Assembly: GCF_022869165.1 (NCBI RefSeq)
Contig: NZ_CP094929.1
Location: forward strand, 2,790,001-2,854,000
Source: Sphaerochaeta associata
Lineage (GTDB): Bacteria; Spirochaetota; Spirochaetia; Sphaerochaetales; Sphaerochaetaceae
Length of the DNA stretch: 64,000 nucleotides
Reading direction: 5' to 3'
Shown piece by piece: positions 28,524-38,104 of this stretch. The notes below the pieces were generated by a model. The model saw only the letters and a program-made list of their open reading frames with translations. It ran no database searches and had not been told where the DNA came from. Both the position numbers and the translations under genes were made by a program. How positions within the stretch are numbered: position 1 is the first letter of the stretch; the number at the start of each line of letters is the position of its first letter.

Positions 28524-29825
28524 TTAGAGGAGCACCCGACGCAAATCACCCAAAAGGGAGGCGAGATACGTGGTAAAGCGAACTCCGTCGGCACCATCGA
28601 TGACCCTGTGGTCATAGGCTACGGAGAAAGGCAGGATGTCGCGGGCGACAAACTCCTTGCCGTTCCAAACCGGCTTTTTGGAAAGCCGTGAGACACCAAG
28701 AATGGCAACCTGCGGAGGATTGATCAGAGGCGTGAACGCCGTCCCCCCGATTCCTCCAAGGCTTGAGATACTGAACGAACCACCTGAAAGATCTTCGGGC
28801 TTCAGTTTTCTCTCCCGGGCTTTCTGGCTCAAGGAGGCAAGCTCGCGTGCAATGTCTGTGACACTCTTAGTATCGGCATCCCTGAGAACCGGGACGATCA
28901 AGCCCTCGGGAGTGTCCACTGCAATACCGATATGGTAGTAATGCTTGAGAATCAACTCACCGCCGTCCTCATCAAAGGATGCATTCATCTGGGGGAACTT
29001 CTTCAAGGCTGCGACGACCGCCTTGATGATGAAAGCAAGGATGCTGATGCTCACAGGATCGTTGCTCTTCTTCATCTCCTCCTTGAGTGTTCTTCTCAGC
29101 TCTTCAAGATCAGTGACATCAGCCTCGTCATACTGGGTGACATGAGGGATGATCTGCCAGCTCTTCTGCAGATGAGGCCCGGAAATTTTCTGGATGCGGG
29201 TAAGCTTCCTGCGTTCGGTCTTCCCGTACTTTGAGAAGTCCTCAAGCTCAATCTTGCCGAAAGAGACCGAAGCTGTACCAATTCCACTGAGGGCTTTCTT
29301 CACCAAGGCCTGCACATCCTCATGCAGAATCCTCCCGTTGGGCCCGCTGCCCTTCACCAGTGCAAGATCGACTCCAAGCTCCCGTGCATACTTACGCAGG
29401 GAAGGAGTTGCATGGTAGACGGCACCTGGTGCCTGCTCATTGATGAACTCAGTGATACGATCCTGCTTCTCTGTCACTTCAACCGGCTTTTCAACCTCTT
29501 CGGCAACCTCGGATGCGGGTTCTTCCTTGGGTTCTGCGGGTTGCTCTTTCTCCGTTTCTTTGGCAGGGCTTTGTTCAACTTCCTCTGACGCGACCTCGAT
29601 TTCGGCCACCACACTGCCCTTGGAGACGGTGTCCCCCTCCTTGAGCAACACCTTGGTTATGGTTCCTGCATAGGGGGAGGGAACATCAAGAACGGCCTTC
29701 TCGCTCTCAAGAGCAACCACCGAGCCTTCAGAAGCGATGACATCGCCGACCTTGATGTACACATCGATGATTGGAACGTCTTCAAAATCCCCGATATCCG
29801 GGATGAGTATTTGCTTGATTGCCAT
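28524..29825 (-). CDS. aceF: pyruvate dehydrogenase E2, dihydrolipoamide acetyltransferase
   Basis: The protein has 433 residues. One lipoyl domain is at residues 1-80, with the modified lysine in [11 protein letters not shown] (Lys43). An Ala/Pro/Glu-rich linker of about 50 residues follows, then a subunit-binding domain ([24 protein letters not shown]) and the acyltransferase domain with the catalytic [11 protein letters not shown]. It transfers acetyl groups to CoA in the cytoplasmic complex. It lies 9 bases behind aceE. Confidence 0.95.
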   Translation of the reverse strand: MAIKQILIPDIGDFEDVPIIDVYIKVGDVIASEGSVVALESEKAVLDVPSPYAGTITKVLLKEGDTVSKGSVVAEIEVASEEVEQSPAKETEKEQPAEPKEEPASEVAEEVEKPVEVTEKQDRITEFINEQAPGAVYHATPSLRKYARELGVDLALVKGSGPNGRILHEDVQALVKKALSGIGTASVSFGKIELEDFSKYGKTERRKLTRIQKISGPHLQKSWQIIPHVTQYDEADVTDLEELRRTLKEEMKKSNDPVSISILAFIIKAVVAALKKFPQMNASFDEDGGELILKHYYHIGIAVDTPEGLIVPVLRDADTKSVTDIARELASLSQKARERKLKPEDLSGGSFSISSLGGIGGTAFTPLINPPQVAILGVSRLSKKPVWNGKEFVARDILPFSVAYDHRVIDGADGVRFTTYLASLLGDLRRVLL

Positions 29826-29834
29826 ATTCCCTCC

Positions 29835-32498
29835 TTACCTCGTCAATGGATTGGGCTTGTCGACGTCGATGCCGTATTTCTTGATAGCCTCGCTGACACT
29901 CTTTGCAGGAATCTTGCCTTCGTCCGCGAGTCCCTTGAGCGCTGCAACGGCGATGTAGTACCGGTCGACTTCAAAGAATTTTCTCAACGCCTGCCTGAAA
30001 TCGGATCGGCCGAAGCCATCTGTTCCCAAAATGGTCACACGCTTGTTGGGGATCAGCCTTCTGATCTGCTCAGGGTACGCCCTGATATAGTCGGTGCTGA
30101 TTACAACCGGACCGTCATGATCTTCCAGAAGCTTGGTAAGGTAGGGTACCTTCGCTTTCGCCTCCGGGTGGGTCAGATTGTAACGCTCTGCCTCAACACC
30201 ATCGCGATGCAGTTCGTTGACCCCCAGGATGCTCCAGATATCCGCTTCCACCCCGAAGTCCGCTGACAGCAGCTCGGCCGCAGCGATGACTTCCCTCAGA
30301 ATGGTTCCGCTTCCCATCAGTTGAACAACAGGGCTCTTGGTCTTCTTTGCCTTCTTGAAGAGGTAGGCACCTTTCTTGATCCCTTCCTCGACACCCTTGG
30401 GCATCTCGGGATGGGTGTAGTTCTCGTTCATCAGTGTGATGTAGTAGAAGATATTCTCCCCTTCCTCATACATGCGCTTCAGCCCGTCCTGAATAATGAG
30501 TGCAAGCTCGTAGGAGAATGTAGGATCATAGGCCTGGCAGGTGGGATGGGTCGATGCCAAGAGCAGCCCATGCCCGTCCTCATGCTGCAGTCCCTCACCG
30601 TTCAAGGTGGTCCTTCCTGCCGTTGCTCCCAGCAAGAAGCCCTTCGCCCCGCTGTCCCCTGCGGCCCAAATGAAGTCACCGATGCGCTGGAAGCCGAACA
30701 TCGAGTAGAAAATGAAGAAAGGAATCATGGAAACCTGGTGGTTCGCATGACTGGTGGCCGCAGCTATCCAGGAGGAAATTGCTCCGGCTTCAGTAATGCC
30801 CTCTTCCAGGATCTGGCCTTTTGCATCCTCGCGGTACCAGAGGAACGAATCCTTGTCCACCGGCTCGTACAGCTGTCCGTCCGGTGCATAGATACCGATC
30901 TGCCTGAACAAGCCCTCCATACCGAAGGTCCGGGCCTCATCGGAGACGATGGGCACGATCCTCTCCCCTATGTGCTCGTCCTTTACCAGCTTGGTAAGCA
31001 GGCGAACGAAGGCCATGGTGGTGGAAAGCTCCCTTTCTCCACTCGAGGCAAGCATATCCTCAAAACTCGAGGGAGCGGGAACCGTCAGTTTCTCTCCATC
31101 CTTATAGCGGAAAGGAACCGGACCGCCCATCGCCTCACGGCGCCTGGCCAGGAACTTACCTTCCTTGCTTTCCGGGTCGGGCTTGATGAAGACCATGTTC
31201 TTTGCCTGCTCGTCATCAATGGGTACGTGGAAGTGGTCCCTGAAGGCAAGCAGGTCTTTCTCTTCCATGTGCTTCAGGTTGTGCGCCCCCATCGCACCTT
31301 CACCGCTGCCCATGCCGTAGCCCTTGATGGTCTTGAACAGTATGACCGTGGGCGTACCTTTTTGGTTCGATGCTGCATGGAATGCCTGATAGATTTTTCT
31401 GGGGTCATGGCCTCCACGACTCAACTGCCACAGGTCCTTGTCGGTCTTGCCTTCCACCAGTGACTCTAGGTAGGCATCCCCGGAGAAAAGCTTCTCACGA
31501 AGATAAGCCGGACCCTTGGCCTGCAAGGTCTGGAACTCGCCGTCCACCATGTGTGCGAGTTTTTGGATGAGAACCCCCTTGGTATCCTTCTCCAGGATGG
31601 AGTCCCATTCGGTTCCCCAGATGACTTTGATCACATTCCATCCGGCTCCCCTGAATTTTCCTTCCAGCTCCTGGATGATCTTGCCATTGCCGCGAACCGG
31701 CCCATCGAGGCGCTGCAAATTGCAGTTGACTACAAAGATGAGGTTGTCGAGTTTCTCCCTGGATGCGAGAGAGAGTGCTGCCAAGGATTCGGGCTCATCC
31801 GACTCGCCGTCCCCCATGAAGACCCAGACTTTCCTGTCGCCATTGTTCTTCAGGCCCCTTCCCTCCATGTATTTCATGAAGCGCGCCTGATAGATTGCCA
31901 TGGAAGGTCCAAGGCCCATGGAGACCGTCGGGAACTGCCAGAATTCGGGCATCAGATAGGGGTGGGGATAGGAAGAGAGCCCCTTGCCCTCCGTTTCCTG
32001 TCTGAAATGCTCCAGTTGGTCTTCTGTAAGCCTTCCCTCTATGAATGCACGGGCATACATACCCGGCGATGAGTGGCCTTGGAAGTAGATCAAGTCCGCA
32101 CCATGTTCAGACTGAGGCCCTTTGAAGAACCAGTTGAATCCAACTTCATACATTGCAGAGGAAGATGAGTAGCTGGCGATATGCCCGCCCAGCCCCTTCC
32201 CGCCTTCATTTGCCTTGGCTACCATCACCATGGCATTCCAACGGACGAATGCAGAAACATTGCGAGCAATAAGAGAATCTTCGGGTGGGATGACAGCCGG
32301 GTCGTTTATGGTTGTATTTATATAAGGGCTGATCACCCCGGGAGAGGTGACAACTCCTTTGCTTCGAGCGGCTTGGGTAAGCTCAGAAAGCAGATAATCA
32401 GCCTTCTGATCGCCTTCTTTCTGAATTACACCTTCTAGCGACTGCAACCAATCTTTGGTCTCTGCAGGGTCTGGATCATGAAAAATCTGTTTACTCAT
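29835..32498 (-). CDS. aceE: pyruvate dehydrogenase E1, homodimeric type
   Basis: The protein has 887 residues from ATG 32498, behind GGAGGAAATGT; an upstream in-frame extension to 32543 is unlikely. The length equals the E. coli AceE length. The thiamine-diphosphate motif is FMGDGESDEPESL ending in FVVNCNLQRLDG, and further family blocks include GHISSYSSSAMYEVG-like N-terminal and GEGLQHEDGHGLL C-terminal regions. It decarboxylates pyruvate and passes the acetyl group to AceF. It is first in the aceE-aceF-lpdA operon with a promoter at 32570-32598. Confidence 0.96.
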   Translation of the reverse strand: MSKQIFHDPDPAETKDWLQSLEGVIQKEGDQKADYLLSELTQAARSKGVVTSPGVISPYINTTINDPAVIPPEDSLIARNVSAFVRWNAMVMVAKANEGGKGLGGHIASYSSSSAMYEVGFNWFFKGPQSEHGADLIYFQGHSSPGMYARAFIEGRLTEDQLEHFRQETEGKGLSSYPHPYLMPEFWQFPTVSMGLGPSMAIYQARFMKYMEGRGLKNNGDRKVWVFMGDGESDEPESLAALSLASREKLDNLIFVVNCNLQRLDGPVRGNGKIIQELEGKFRGAGWNVIKVIWGTEWDSILEKDTKGVLIQKLAHMVDGEFQTLQAKGPAYLREKLFSGDAYLESLVEGKTDKDLWQLSRGGHDPRKIYQAFHAASNQKGTPTVILFKTIKGYGMGSGEGAMGAHNLKHMEEKDLLAFRDHFHVPIDDEQAKNMVFIKPDPESKEGKFLARRREAMGGPVPFRYKDGEKLTVPAPSSFEDMLASSGERELSTTMAFVRLLTKLVKDEHIGERIVPIVSDEARTFGMEGLFRQIGIYAPDGQLYEPVDKDSFLWYREDAKGQILEEGITEAGAISSWIAAATSHANHQVSMIPFFIFYSMFGFQRIGDFIWAAGDSGAKGFLLGATAGRTTLNGEGLQHEDGHGLLLASTHPTCQAYDPTFSYELALIIQDGLKRMYEEGENIFYYITLMNENYTHPEMPKGVEEGIKKGAYLFKKAKKTKSPVVQLMGSGTILREVIAAAELLSADFGVEADIWSILGVNELHRDGVEAERYNLTHPEAKAKVPYLTKLLEDHDGPVVISTDYIRAYPEQIRRLIPNKRVTILGTDGFGRSDFRQALRKFFEVDRYYIAVAALKGLADEGKIPAKSVSEAIKKYGIDVDKPNPLTR

Positions 32499-32569
32499 AC
32501 ATTTCCTCCGATGGTGAGTGTAGGTACTTGATAAGTTTAGCATTCAAATCAACATTTGTGACTTTATTT

Positions 32570-32598
32570 AATATACTACTAATTTGGTAGTATATCAA
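32570..32598 (-). promoter_or_regulatory. aceE operon promoter overlapped by a palindromic operator
   Basis: On the minus strand TTGATA (32598-32593) is separated by 17 bases from TATATT (32575-32570). A perfect inverted repeat, ATATACTAC (32571-32579) and GTAGTATAT (32587-32595) with a 7-base centre, fills the spacer and touches both boxes. This suggests direct repression of the pyruvate dehydrogenase operon by a dimeric regulator. Confidence 0.75.
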
Positions 32599-33116
32599 CC
32601 TACAATTACAGTTACATGAGAAAATTTGGAACATGGAATAGTATAAAAGTGTATTTCTGACAAAGAATTGATTATATGTAGTTCAAAATAAGGTTTTTTA
32701 CAATAAATAAAGCAGATCGCCCTCTGGCTGCAAAAAAACCATCCGGTTGATCAAGGCAATCAGATTAATCTTGGAGTTACACTGCGTGTGCATACTCGAA
32801 AACCCATACATTTTTGTTCGGCTGAACACCCAATCATTATGACTCACAGCCTATATAGCTTGACCGCTATCCGCAAGAGGGGTGTACGTCTGTAAAAGTT
32901 CAGCAGATTGTTGCTGTTACGCGCAACTCACCAACACCCTGGATGGAGGGGACTCCATCAAACCAATACCCCTTGTTCAGAATTACTCAAGATATCATCA
33001 TAGAAATTCCAAATCATACGTAAAAAAATGTCTTCGTATTTTGTATATTTATAGCACAAAAACCTCTATACTCAATCCGATTGCAATACACTTGCATTGA
33101 GGGAGAAGACCGTACG
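32599..33116. other. intergenic region, no supported gene
   Basis: The 500 bases between the divergent aceE promoter and the second lipoprotein gene contain only short, unconvincing frames. They should hold the lipoprotein promoter, but I could not single one out. Confidence 0.4.
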
Positions 33117-33650
33117 GTGAAAAGAAAATTCCTGCTGACTCTGCTTCTCGTGACGAGTATGCTTGGTGTGTTCACAGGATGTGAACAGGCGTCATCCCTT
33201 GTAGAAATTGTAACAACTGTACAAGAATACAACGCTGAATTATTACAGTTGATCCTGTCCCAAGCGGCTGGACATTCGTATGATTACTATACTGTGGGGG
33301 CGACAATCCCAGTAGACGAGGGAATAACCTGCACTGTTCGTGATACAGACTCTGAGGATACTACCTTTGATGTAAACTTGAACAACTGGGCGGCAAGTGA
33401 CCATACGTTGATCAGTGGGTATATGTCGGTCGATATTGAGTACTATTCATCATCAACTGTTATTTCCAACATCAATATGAGGCCGGCAATGCTCTATTTT
33501 GACCGTACTTCGGTTAGTTACGTATCAGAAGTGTATGATGGAGATGCAACTACCGAGGAGTTCACCTCCGATTCTGATGAGCTCATGTGCATTTCCATTA
33601 TTGTTGACGGAGAAACACTCCTATTCAATATTGTTGGTCTTTATAAATAG
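33117..33650 (+). CDS. small lipoprotein, paralogue 2 of 3
   Basis: The protein has 177 residues from GTG 33117, behind GGGAGA; this matches the GTG start and KRxFLL opening of paralogue 1. The lipobox is FTGC with Cys22. Shared motifs are NNWAASD, MLYFDRTSVSYV, DGDATTEEF and IVDGETL. The function is unknown. It is followed by a long hairpin (33666-33702). Confidence 0.85.
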   Translation: MKRKFLLTLLLVTSMLGVFTGCEQASSLVEIVTTVQEYNAELLQLILSQAAGHSYDYYTVGATIPVDEGITCTVRDTDSEDTTFDVNLNNWAASDHTLISGYMSVDIEYYSSSTVISNINMRPAMLYFDRTSVSYVSEVYDGDATTEEFTSDSDELMCISIIVDGETLLFNIVGLYK

Positions 33651-33665
33651 GTACTCGCAGTTGTC

Positions 33666-33702
33666 GAGTGTGTATCGAGATTCCAAAATCTGATACGCAC
33701 TC
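33666..33702 (+). terminator. hairpin after lipoprotein paralogue 2
   Basis: GAGTGTGTATC (33666-33676) pairs with GATACGCACTC (33692-33702) with one G-U, and the inner AGATT/AATCT continues the stem. There is no T-run. Confidence 0.55.
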
Positions 33703-33870
33703 TGCGTATATGTACTTTGCAAGGTTCCAATTCTCAGTAGAAGTCATAGATCCGTCCTGTTTCAAAGGTTTCCAAAGCCGGTAGAGAGAACCTAAAGGGT
33801 CCAGGCAATTCTGATACATGTATTTGTTTCATTTACTGCATTAAAGAATTTTAAAAAAGGAGCAATGTGT

Positions 33871-34404
33871 ATGGTGAAAATGAAGTTCGTAATGGTTCTG
33901 CTTCTCGTGATTATCATCCTCGGGACTTTTATAGGTTGTGAGCCTTTACCATCCCTACCAACAATCGTAACAACCATGAAGGGATATAACAATGAAATTG
34001 TTGCATTAATATTATCCCAAGTGGAAGAGGAATATTCACCCGATGATTTTCCTGAAGGTTCGACAATCCCCTTGGACGAGGGAATTACCTGTACCGTTGA
34101 CTACTCAGGAGCTGCTGATCTCGAATTGATACTTACTCTCAACAACTGGGCAGCCGGCGACGGGACCGAAATCAACGGATTAATGTCTGTGGAGATTGAG
34201 TATCAAGCTTCTCCAGTCGCTATTTCCAGTATCAGCGTAAGTCCGGCGATGCTCTATTTTGACCGTACCTCGGTTAGCTATGTAACCGAAGCTCTTGATG
34301 GAGATGCATCCAGCGAAGCATTTACCTCTGAAGAGCGCCTCTTTGTGTTCATATCTCTCATTGTTGACGGGAAAACCCTCATATCAAATTTGGTTGGTTT
34401 ATAA
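33871..34404 (+). CDS. small lipoprotein, paralogue 3 of 3
   Basis: The protein has 177 residues from ATG 33871, with AAAAGGAG 8 bases upstream; a GTG one codon later would match its paralogues. The lipobox is FIGC. It is closest to paralogue 2 in the C-terminal half (PAMLYFDRTSVSYV), and to paralogue 1 in the N-terminal half (KGYNNEIVALI). The pattern suggests local duplication followed by divergence. The function is unknown. Confidence 0.85.
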   Translation: MVKMKFVMVLLLVIIILGTFIGCEPLPSLPTIVTTMKGYNNEIVALILSQVEEEYSPDDFPEGSTIPLDEGITCTVDYSGAADLELILTLNNWAAGDGTEINGLMSVEIEYQASPVAISSISVSPAMLYFDRTSVSYVTEALDGDASSEAFTSEERLFVFISLIVDGKTLISNLVGL

Positions 34405-34425
34405 CTCTGGTTTGATTGCTGCACA

Positions 34426-34464
34426 ACAATGTGTATTGGGCCTCGATGCCTCAATACACATTGT
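34426..34464 (+). terminator. hairpin after lipoprotein paralogue 3
   Basis: ACAATGTGTATTG (34426-34438) and CAATACACATTGT (34452-34464) form a perfect 13-bp stem, with GGC/GCC pairing inside the loop. It lies 21 bases after the stop, between convergent genes, and may terminate both. Confidence 0.65.
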
Positions 34465-34531
34465 ACATACAATTTAAAAGGTAAATTCTCCCAAGTTATT
34501 GGTTTACAACAGTGCCGTTCACATAAACCAG

Positions 34532-36310
34532 TCACTTTGCTATGTACGAAAGGGAAATCGACCCTTTGCCTGCATGCAAGGCGATGACAGGAGAAGCCTG
34601 CTCGACAAACAGTGGTTTCATTCCTGTTTTCTGCTCCACTATCTGTGCAACAGAAATGGCCAGACTTGCATCGCCGATATATGACAGTCCATAGGCCTGG
34701 ATGCCCTGCTTTCGATATACCTTCATGAAACGCCCGACCAAGGCAGCGATGCTTCCTGTTCTGGATAAGCGCAAACCCAAAATGGCACCACCGCCTTCCT
34801 TGGAGAGCCCTACCACCGGCTTGAGATTCAGCTTGAGCAACAAGGAACCAAGCTTTTTGGGAATTCTCCCTCCACCAACCATCATCTTAAGAGATTGTAC
34901 CGATACCATGATGGTGGTTCTCTCCGCTGTTTCACGAATGCTTTGCGAAAGCGCCTCCCCCTTCACCCCTCTTGCAACAGAGCGCGCAGCCTCTTGTGCA
35001 ACAAGTCCTTGGGCGGAAGCATTGAGTTTCGTATCGATAATGGAGATGTCGGCGCCTTTATCCTGCAACGCCTTGGCTGCCAACTGATACGCGTTGTATG
35101 TACCGCTGAGCTTGGAAGAAACCGATAGTACCACAATATGTTTATAGTGCTGGGCAAGAAACTCAAAATGGCGCTGAATTTCACCGATTGAAGGCATCGA
35201 GGAGGACACCTTCTGGGCATTGCTATCCAGTATGTTCAACAACAAAGGAGAAGAAATTGTGATGCGGTCGAAATAGGAGGACTCTCCAATTTGTATGATC
35301 TGAGGAATCCTGTAGATTCGCAGCTCATCGACTACCTGCTGGGGAATGTCAGCCGAGGAGTCGGTGACAATGACCGTATCAGAATTTCGATTGGTTACGG
35401 CAAGCTGCTGCATGAACATATCATCAACCTTCTGCTCCTCGATGTGGGACAACAAGCCCAGCCGCTCAAACATCAAGGCAGGCTCGTCGGTATGCAGGTG
35501 AACCCGCATCTGGTCCTGATAGCTTCCCAATACCAAGGAATCACCAAGGTCCGTCACAGCATCCCGTACCTGCTGCTGTCGTCCTTGTGGAATACGAAGC
35601 AGAGCTTCCGTGCAATAACGATACCGACTATTCTCATGAGCATGGGCAGGCTCACTTGTACTTGAAGCCGCATGCACCAACAGGTTGGTTTCCGAAAATA
35701 CTCTCGCTGGGTTGAGCAGATACTGATCAACTCCTTCCAAAATGGAAACAAATGCCTTTGCACCGGCATCGACCACTCCTGCACGACGTAAAAGTTCCAT
35801 CTGGTTGGTGGTCTCCTTCTCAGCTTTCCTTGCAGCACGCAGTGCGCGGCGCAGCTGTATGGAAATAGGAATATCTGAGCCCTCAAAACGGGAAAGTTGA
35901 TCAGCCCAACTTCTCATAACGGTAAGAATCGTCCCTTCCATAGGTGTTTCAACTGCACGATAGGCTGCGGCCACCGCTTCTCTCGTCGCAGCAACAAGGG
36001 TTTTCAGCGTAAGCTCTTCGAACTCATTTGCGATAAGAGAGAACCCATGGAAGAATTGGGCGATGATCATACCCGAGTTCCCCCTGGCCCCGATAAGGGC
36101 CGTACGTGCGAAATTATTGGAGATATCGGAAACGGAACCCGATCCATCGGTATTTGAAAGAATTGACTTGAGCGTATGGGAGATATTCGATCCTGTATCA
36201 CCATCAGCAACAGGAAACACGTTGATGGTATTGATCGTATGCATGTTTTCCCTGAGGTTGTAGAAGCCGAATGTCAGAGAACCATAAAGGTCTTTTCCCG
36301 TAATGGTCAT
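34532..36310 (-). CDS. DhaL (DAK2)-DegV fusion, probable fatty-acid kinase
   Basis: The protein has 592 residues. The N-terminal DhaL-type kinase domain (about 1-200) has NVFPVADGDTGSN and GARGNSGMI for ATP-metal binding. A middle region of about 100 residues follows. The C-terminal part (about 315-592) is a complete DegV fold with VTDSSADIP, SSKLSGTYNA, MVGGGRIPK and ALHAGKGS, which bind a fatty acid. In Firmicutes FakA (DhaL) and FakB (DegV) are separate and make acyl-phosphate; here both are on one chain. The gene overlaps plsY by 4 bases, and PlsY uses acyl-phosphate, which supports the role. Confidence 0.9.
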   Translation of the reverse strand: MTITGKDLYGSLTFGFYNLRENMHTINTINVFPVADGDTGSNISHTLKSILSNTDGSGSVSDISNNFARTALIGARGNSGMIIAQFFHGFSLIANEFEELTLKTLVAATREAVAAAYRAVETPMEGTILTVMRSWADQLSRFEGSDIPISIQLRRALRAARKAEKETTNQMELLRRAGVVDAGAKAFVSILEGVDQYLLNPARVFSETNLLVHAASSTSEPAHAHENSRYRYCTEALLRIPQGRQQQVRDAVTDLGDSLVLGSYQDQMRVHLHTDEPALMFERLGLLSHIEEQKVDDMFMQQLAVTNRNSDTVIVTDSSADIPQQVVDELRIYRIPQIIQIGESSYFDRITISSPLLLNILDSNAQKVSSSMPSIGEIQRHFEFLAQHYKHIVVLSVSSKLSGTYNAYQLAAKALQDKGADISIIDTKLNASAQGLVAQEAARSVARGVKGEALSQSIRETAERTTIMVSVQSLKMMVGGGRIPKKLGSLLLKLNLKPVVGLSKEGGGAILGLRLSRTGSIAALVGRFMKVYRKQGIQAYGLSYIGDASLAISVAQIVEQKTGMKPLFVEQASPVIALHAGKGSISLSYIAK

Positions 36311-36945
36311 TTGTGCTCCTTGTCAGCCGAGTAGCTGAACTTTGGTTCTGAGTGATGTATGAGACGGTTGACGTTCGTCCTGTGGGTGAAGAGAATCAAC
36401 AAGGACAACAAGCACAAGAAGACCAATCGGGCATACTCAATCGGTTGACCTTGGATATGGGAACGTATCAGATAATAAGGAATGAGTACGACGTAGGTCG
36501 TAATGGATGCCAAGGAAACATACCGGGTACCGATCGCAACAGAAAAGAAAACAACCAGGCCGACAGGTATTGCCGATGGAAACAGGACAGCAATCACCCC
36601 CGCTCCGGTAGCCACCCCCTTCCCTCCTCTTTGTGAAGGAAGGTAGGGAGAAAAAACATGCCCTAAAATGGTAGCCATGCCAATACACAGAAGCGAAACA
36701 GCAGGCAGGGAGAAAAAGTCCAGAGCAAACAAGGAGGGGACCACTCCCTTGAGCAGGTCCAGCACCCCGACGGTGACGCCATAGCGAAACCCAAGAGTCC
36801 TGCTTGTATTGGTAGCCCCGAGGTTTCCACTACCCTTCTCGCGCAAGTCGATGTGTTTTCTCTTCGCAACAAGGTACGCGGTGGGAATGCCACCTAATAG
36901 ATACCCAAAAAGGCAGAGTGCAGCCGTTACGAGCAGGTTGCCCAT
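36307..36945 (-). CDS. plsY: glycerol-3-phosphate acyltransferase PlsY
   Basis: The protein has 212 residues from ATG 36945 (AAAGAGG upstream); the longer in-frame extension overlaps the previous gene and is not needed. It has five or so membrane segments with the family motifs GSGNLGATNTSRTLG and GGKGVATGAG. It transfers an acyl group from acyl-phosphate to glycerol-3-phosphate at the inner membrane, the first step of phospholipid synthesis. Start and upstream stop overlap as TGATG, and it overlaps the DhaL-DegV gene by 4 bases. Confidence 0.95.
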   Translation of the reverse strand: MGNLLVTAALCLFGYLLGGIPTAYLVAKRKHIDLREKGSGNLGATNTSRTLGFRYGVTVGVLDLLKGVVPSLFALDFFSLPAVSLLCIGMATILGHVFSPYLPSQRGGKGVATGAGVIAVLFPSAIPVGLVVFFSVAIGTRYVSLASITTYVVLIPYYLIRSHIQGQPIEYARLVFLCLLSLLILFTHRTNVNRLIHHSEPKFSYSADKEHK

Positions 36946-37709
36946 CAGGACCTCTTTCTCCAGGGAATAAACAAGGAGGTCTGACGCACATATTCCTGGT
37001 AGTAAGCCTCGTTTCCATACTTCTCTTTCCAGGAGGCTTCCAGGAGATTGACGCCGCTCACAAACAGCAGCAACAGGGTTATGAATACGGGCCCGAAGAC
37101 AACGAGATAATTGAACCCTCTCAGATAGGGAAGAACCATCACAAAAATTCCCCACCATACCAACACCTCACCAAAGTAATTCGGATGACGGCTATAAGCC
37201 CAAAGGCCGGAGGTAACGAGTCTCTTGGGGTTCTTCTTTTTAAAGGTGTTCTTCTGATAATCGGCAATCGTCTCGTAGACAAGACCAAATAGGGAGACAA
37301 CCAATCCTCCCACAAGGAAAGGATAATTGATCTGCAAGCCTTGCCGACCCATCGCAAACGTGACCGGTAACAAGATGATCCAAACGGCGGTTGCCTGCAA
37401 AAGCCAGAAGGTTCCGAATTTCACAAACGAATTACGCTTGTCATCGAACCGATGATCGACTTTGGTCGCAAGAATGCGGCTCAGCAGGTATGAGCCCAAC
37501 CGCACCGCCCAAAGCGACACAACAGCAAGCAGCAGTGTCTGCAAGAGGGCTTTCTCAGCATGTAGTACATACAGGTAGAGGACAGCAAGCAAGAAACTCA
37601 GACTATAGGAGAGGTCTGTTACCACATCGGTTTTTCGTATAAAGGCGTACACGAAGAACAGGGTGTTGATACCGAAGGAAATGACGAGGATTTCCAGAAA
37701 TAGATTCAT
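36945..37709 (-). CDS. DUF1295 integral membrane protein
   Basis: The protein has 254 residues from ATG 37709, behind TAGGAG. It has about seven membrane segments and the steroid-5-alpha-reductase/isoprenylcysteine-methyltransferase-like signature SGLWAYSRHPNYFGEVLVWWG. This fold often binds NADPH or S-adenosylmethionine; the substrate here is unknown. It is first in an operon with plsY and DhaL-DegV, so a lipid-related role is likely. Confidence 0.88.
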   Translation of the reverse strand: MNLFLEILVISFGINTLFFVYAFIRKTDVVTDLSYSLSFLLAVLYLYVLHAEKALLQTLLLAVVSLWAVRLGSYLLSRILATKVDHRFDDKRNSFVKFGTFWLLQATAVWIILLPVTFAMGRQGLQINYPFLVGGLVVSLFGLVYETIADYQKNTFKKKNPKRLVTSGLWAYSRHPNYFGEVLVWWGIFVMVLPYLRGFNYLVVFGPVFITLLLLFVSGVNLLEASWKEKYGNEAYYQEYVRQTSLFIPWRKRS

Positions 37710-37746
37710 GATGTCTCCTAGGGAAACTGTGCTTTGTGGACGTATG

Positions 37747-37778
37747 TTAATAATAATACTTATTATTAAGAAAGACAA
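37747..37778 (-). promoter_or_regulatory. promoter with overlapping palindrome upstream of DUF1295-plsY operon
   Basis: On the minus strand TTGTCT (37778-37773) and TATTAT (37755-37750) are 17 bases apart. A perfect palindrome with arms TTAATAATAA (37747-37756) and TTATTATTAA (37760-37769) covers the spacer and the -10 box, so a repressor site is likely. A related promoter sequence recurs at 40551-40590. Confidence 0.65.
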
Positions 37779-37997
37779 TCTACAGGCCTTTTCACGCTGC
37801 TGACTCCTACGTTTCTTTGGTAACAACCCAATTCGATATAGAGACTCGTTTATTTAGAATACAAGGTGATTTTCCCGCGATGTCAGAAAACCGCTTGTAG
37901 CTTTTAAAGGATTACTAACTTAGGGGATAGAAAACACTTCGTTATAGACCAATATATGACTTAATTATCAATTAATATCTTTTATTATTATTTATTG

Positions 37998-38026
37998 TTG
38001 TTATTTAATGATTATTGGTGTATATT
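37998..38026 (+). promoter_or_regulatory. promoter of the outer-membrane barrel gene
   Basis: TTGTTA (37998-38003) and TATATT (38021-38026) are 17 bases apart in a very AT-rich stretch. In the leader, CTAGGA (38074-38079) and TCCTAG (38084-38089) form a small inverted repeat just before the ribosome-binding site. The rest of 37779-38104 shows no gene. Confidence 0.6.
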
Positions 38027-38104
38027 GATATTAGGTACTTGTTATTCTGCATCCCCTCTGCTCATAAAAGATTCTAGGACAAATCCTAGGAAAAGAGAAA
38101 AATC

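Noticed and set aside
30321-31463. 380-codon open frame on the plus strand inside aceE
   Set aside because: It lies antisense to a strongly conserved gene and has no ribosome-binding site or recognisable composition. Long antisense frames are expected there from codon bias.
33014-33232. Minus-strand frame across the lipoprotein 2 start
   Set aside because: It is the mirror of the lipoprotein signal-peptide region and shows no coding features.
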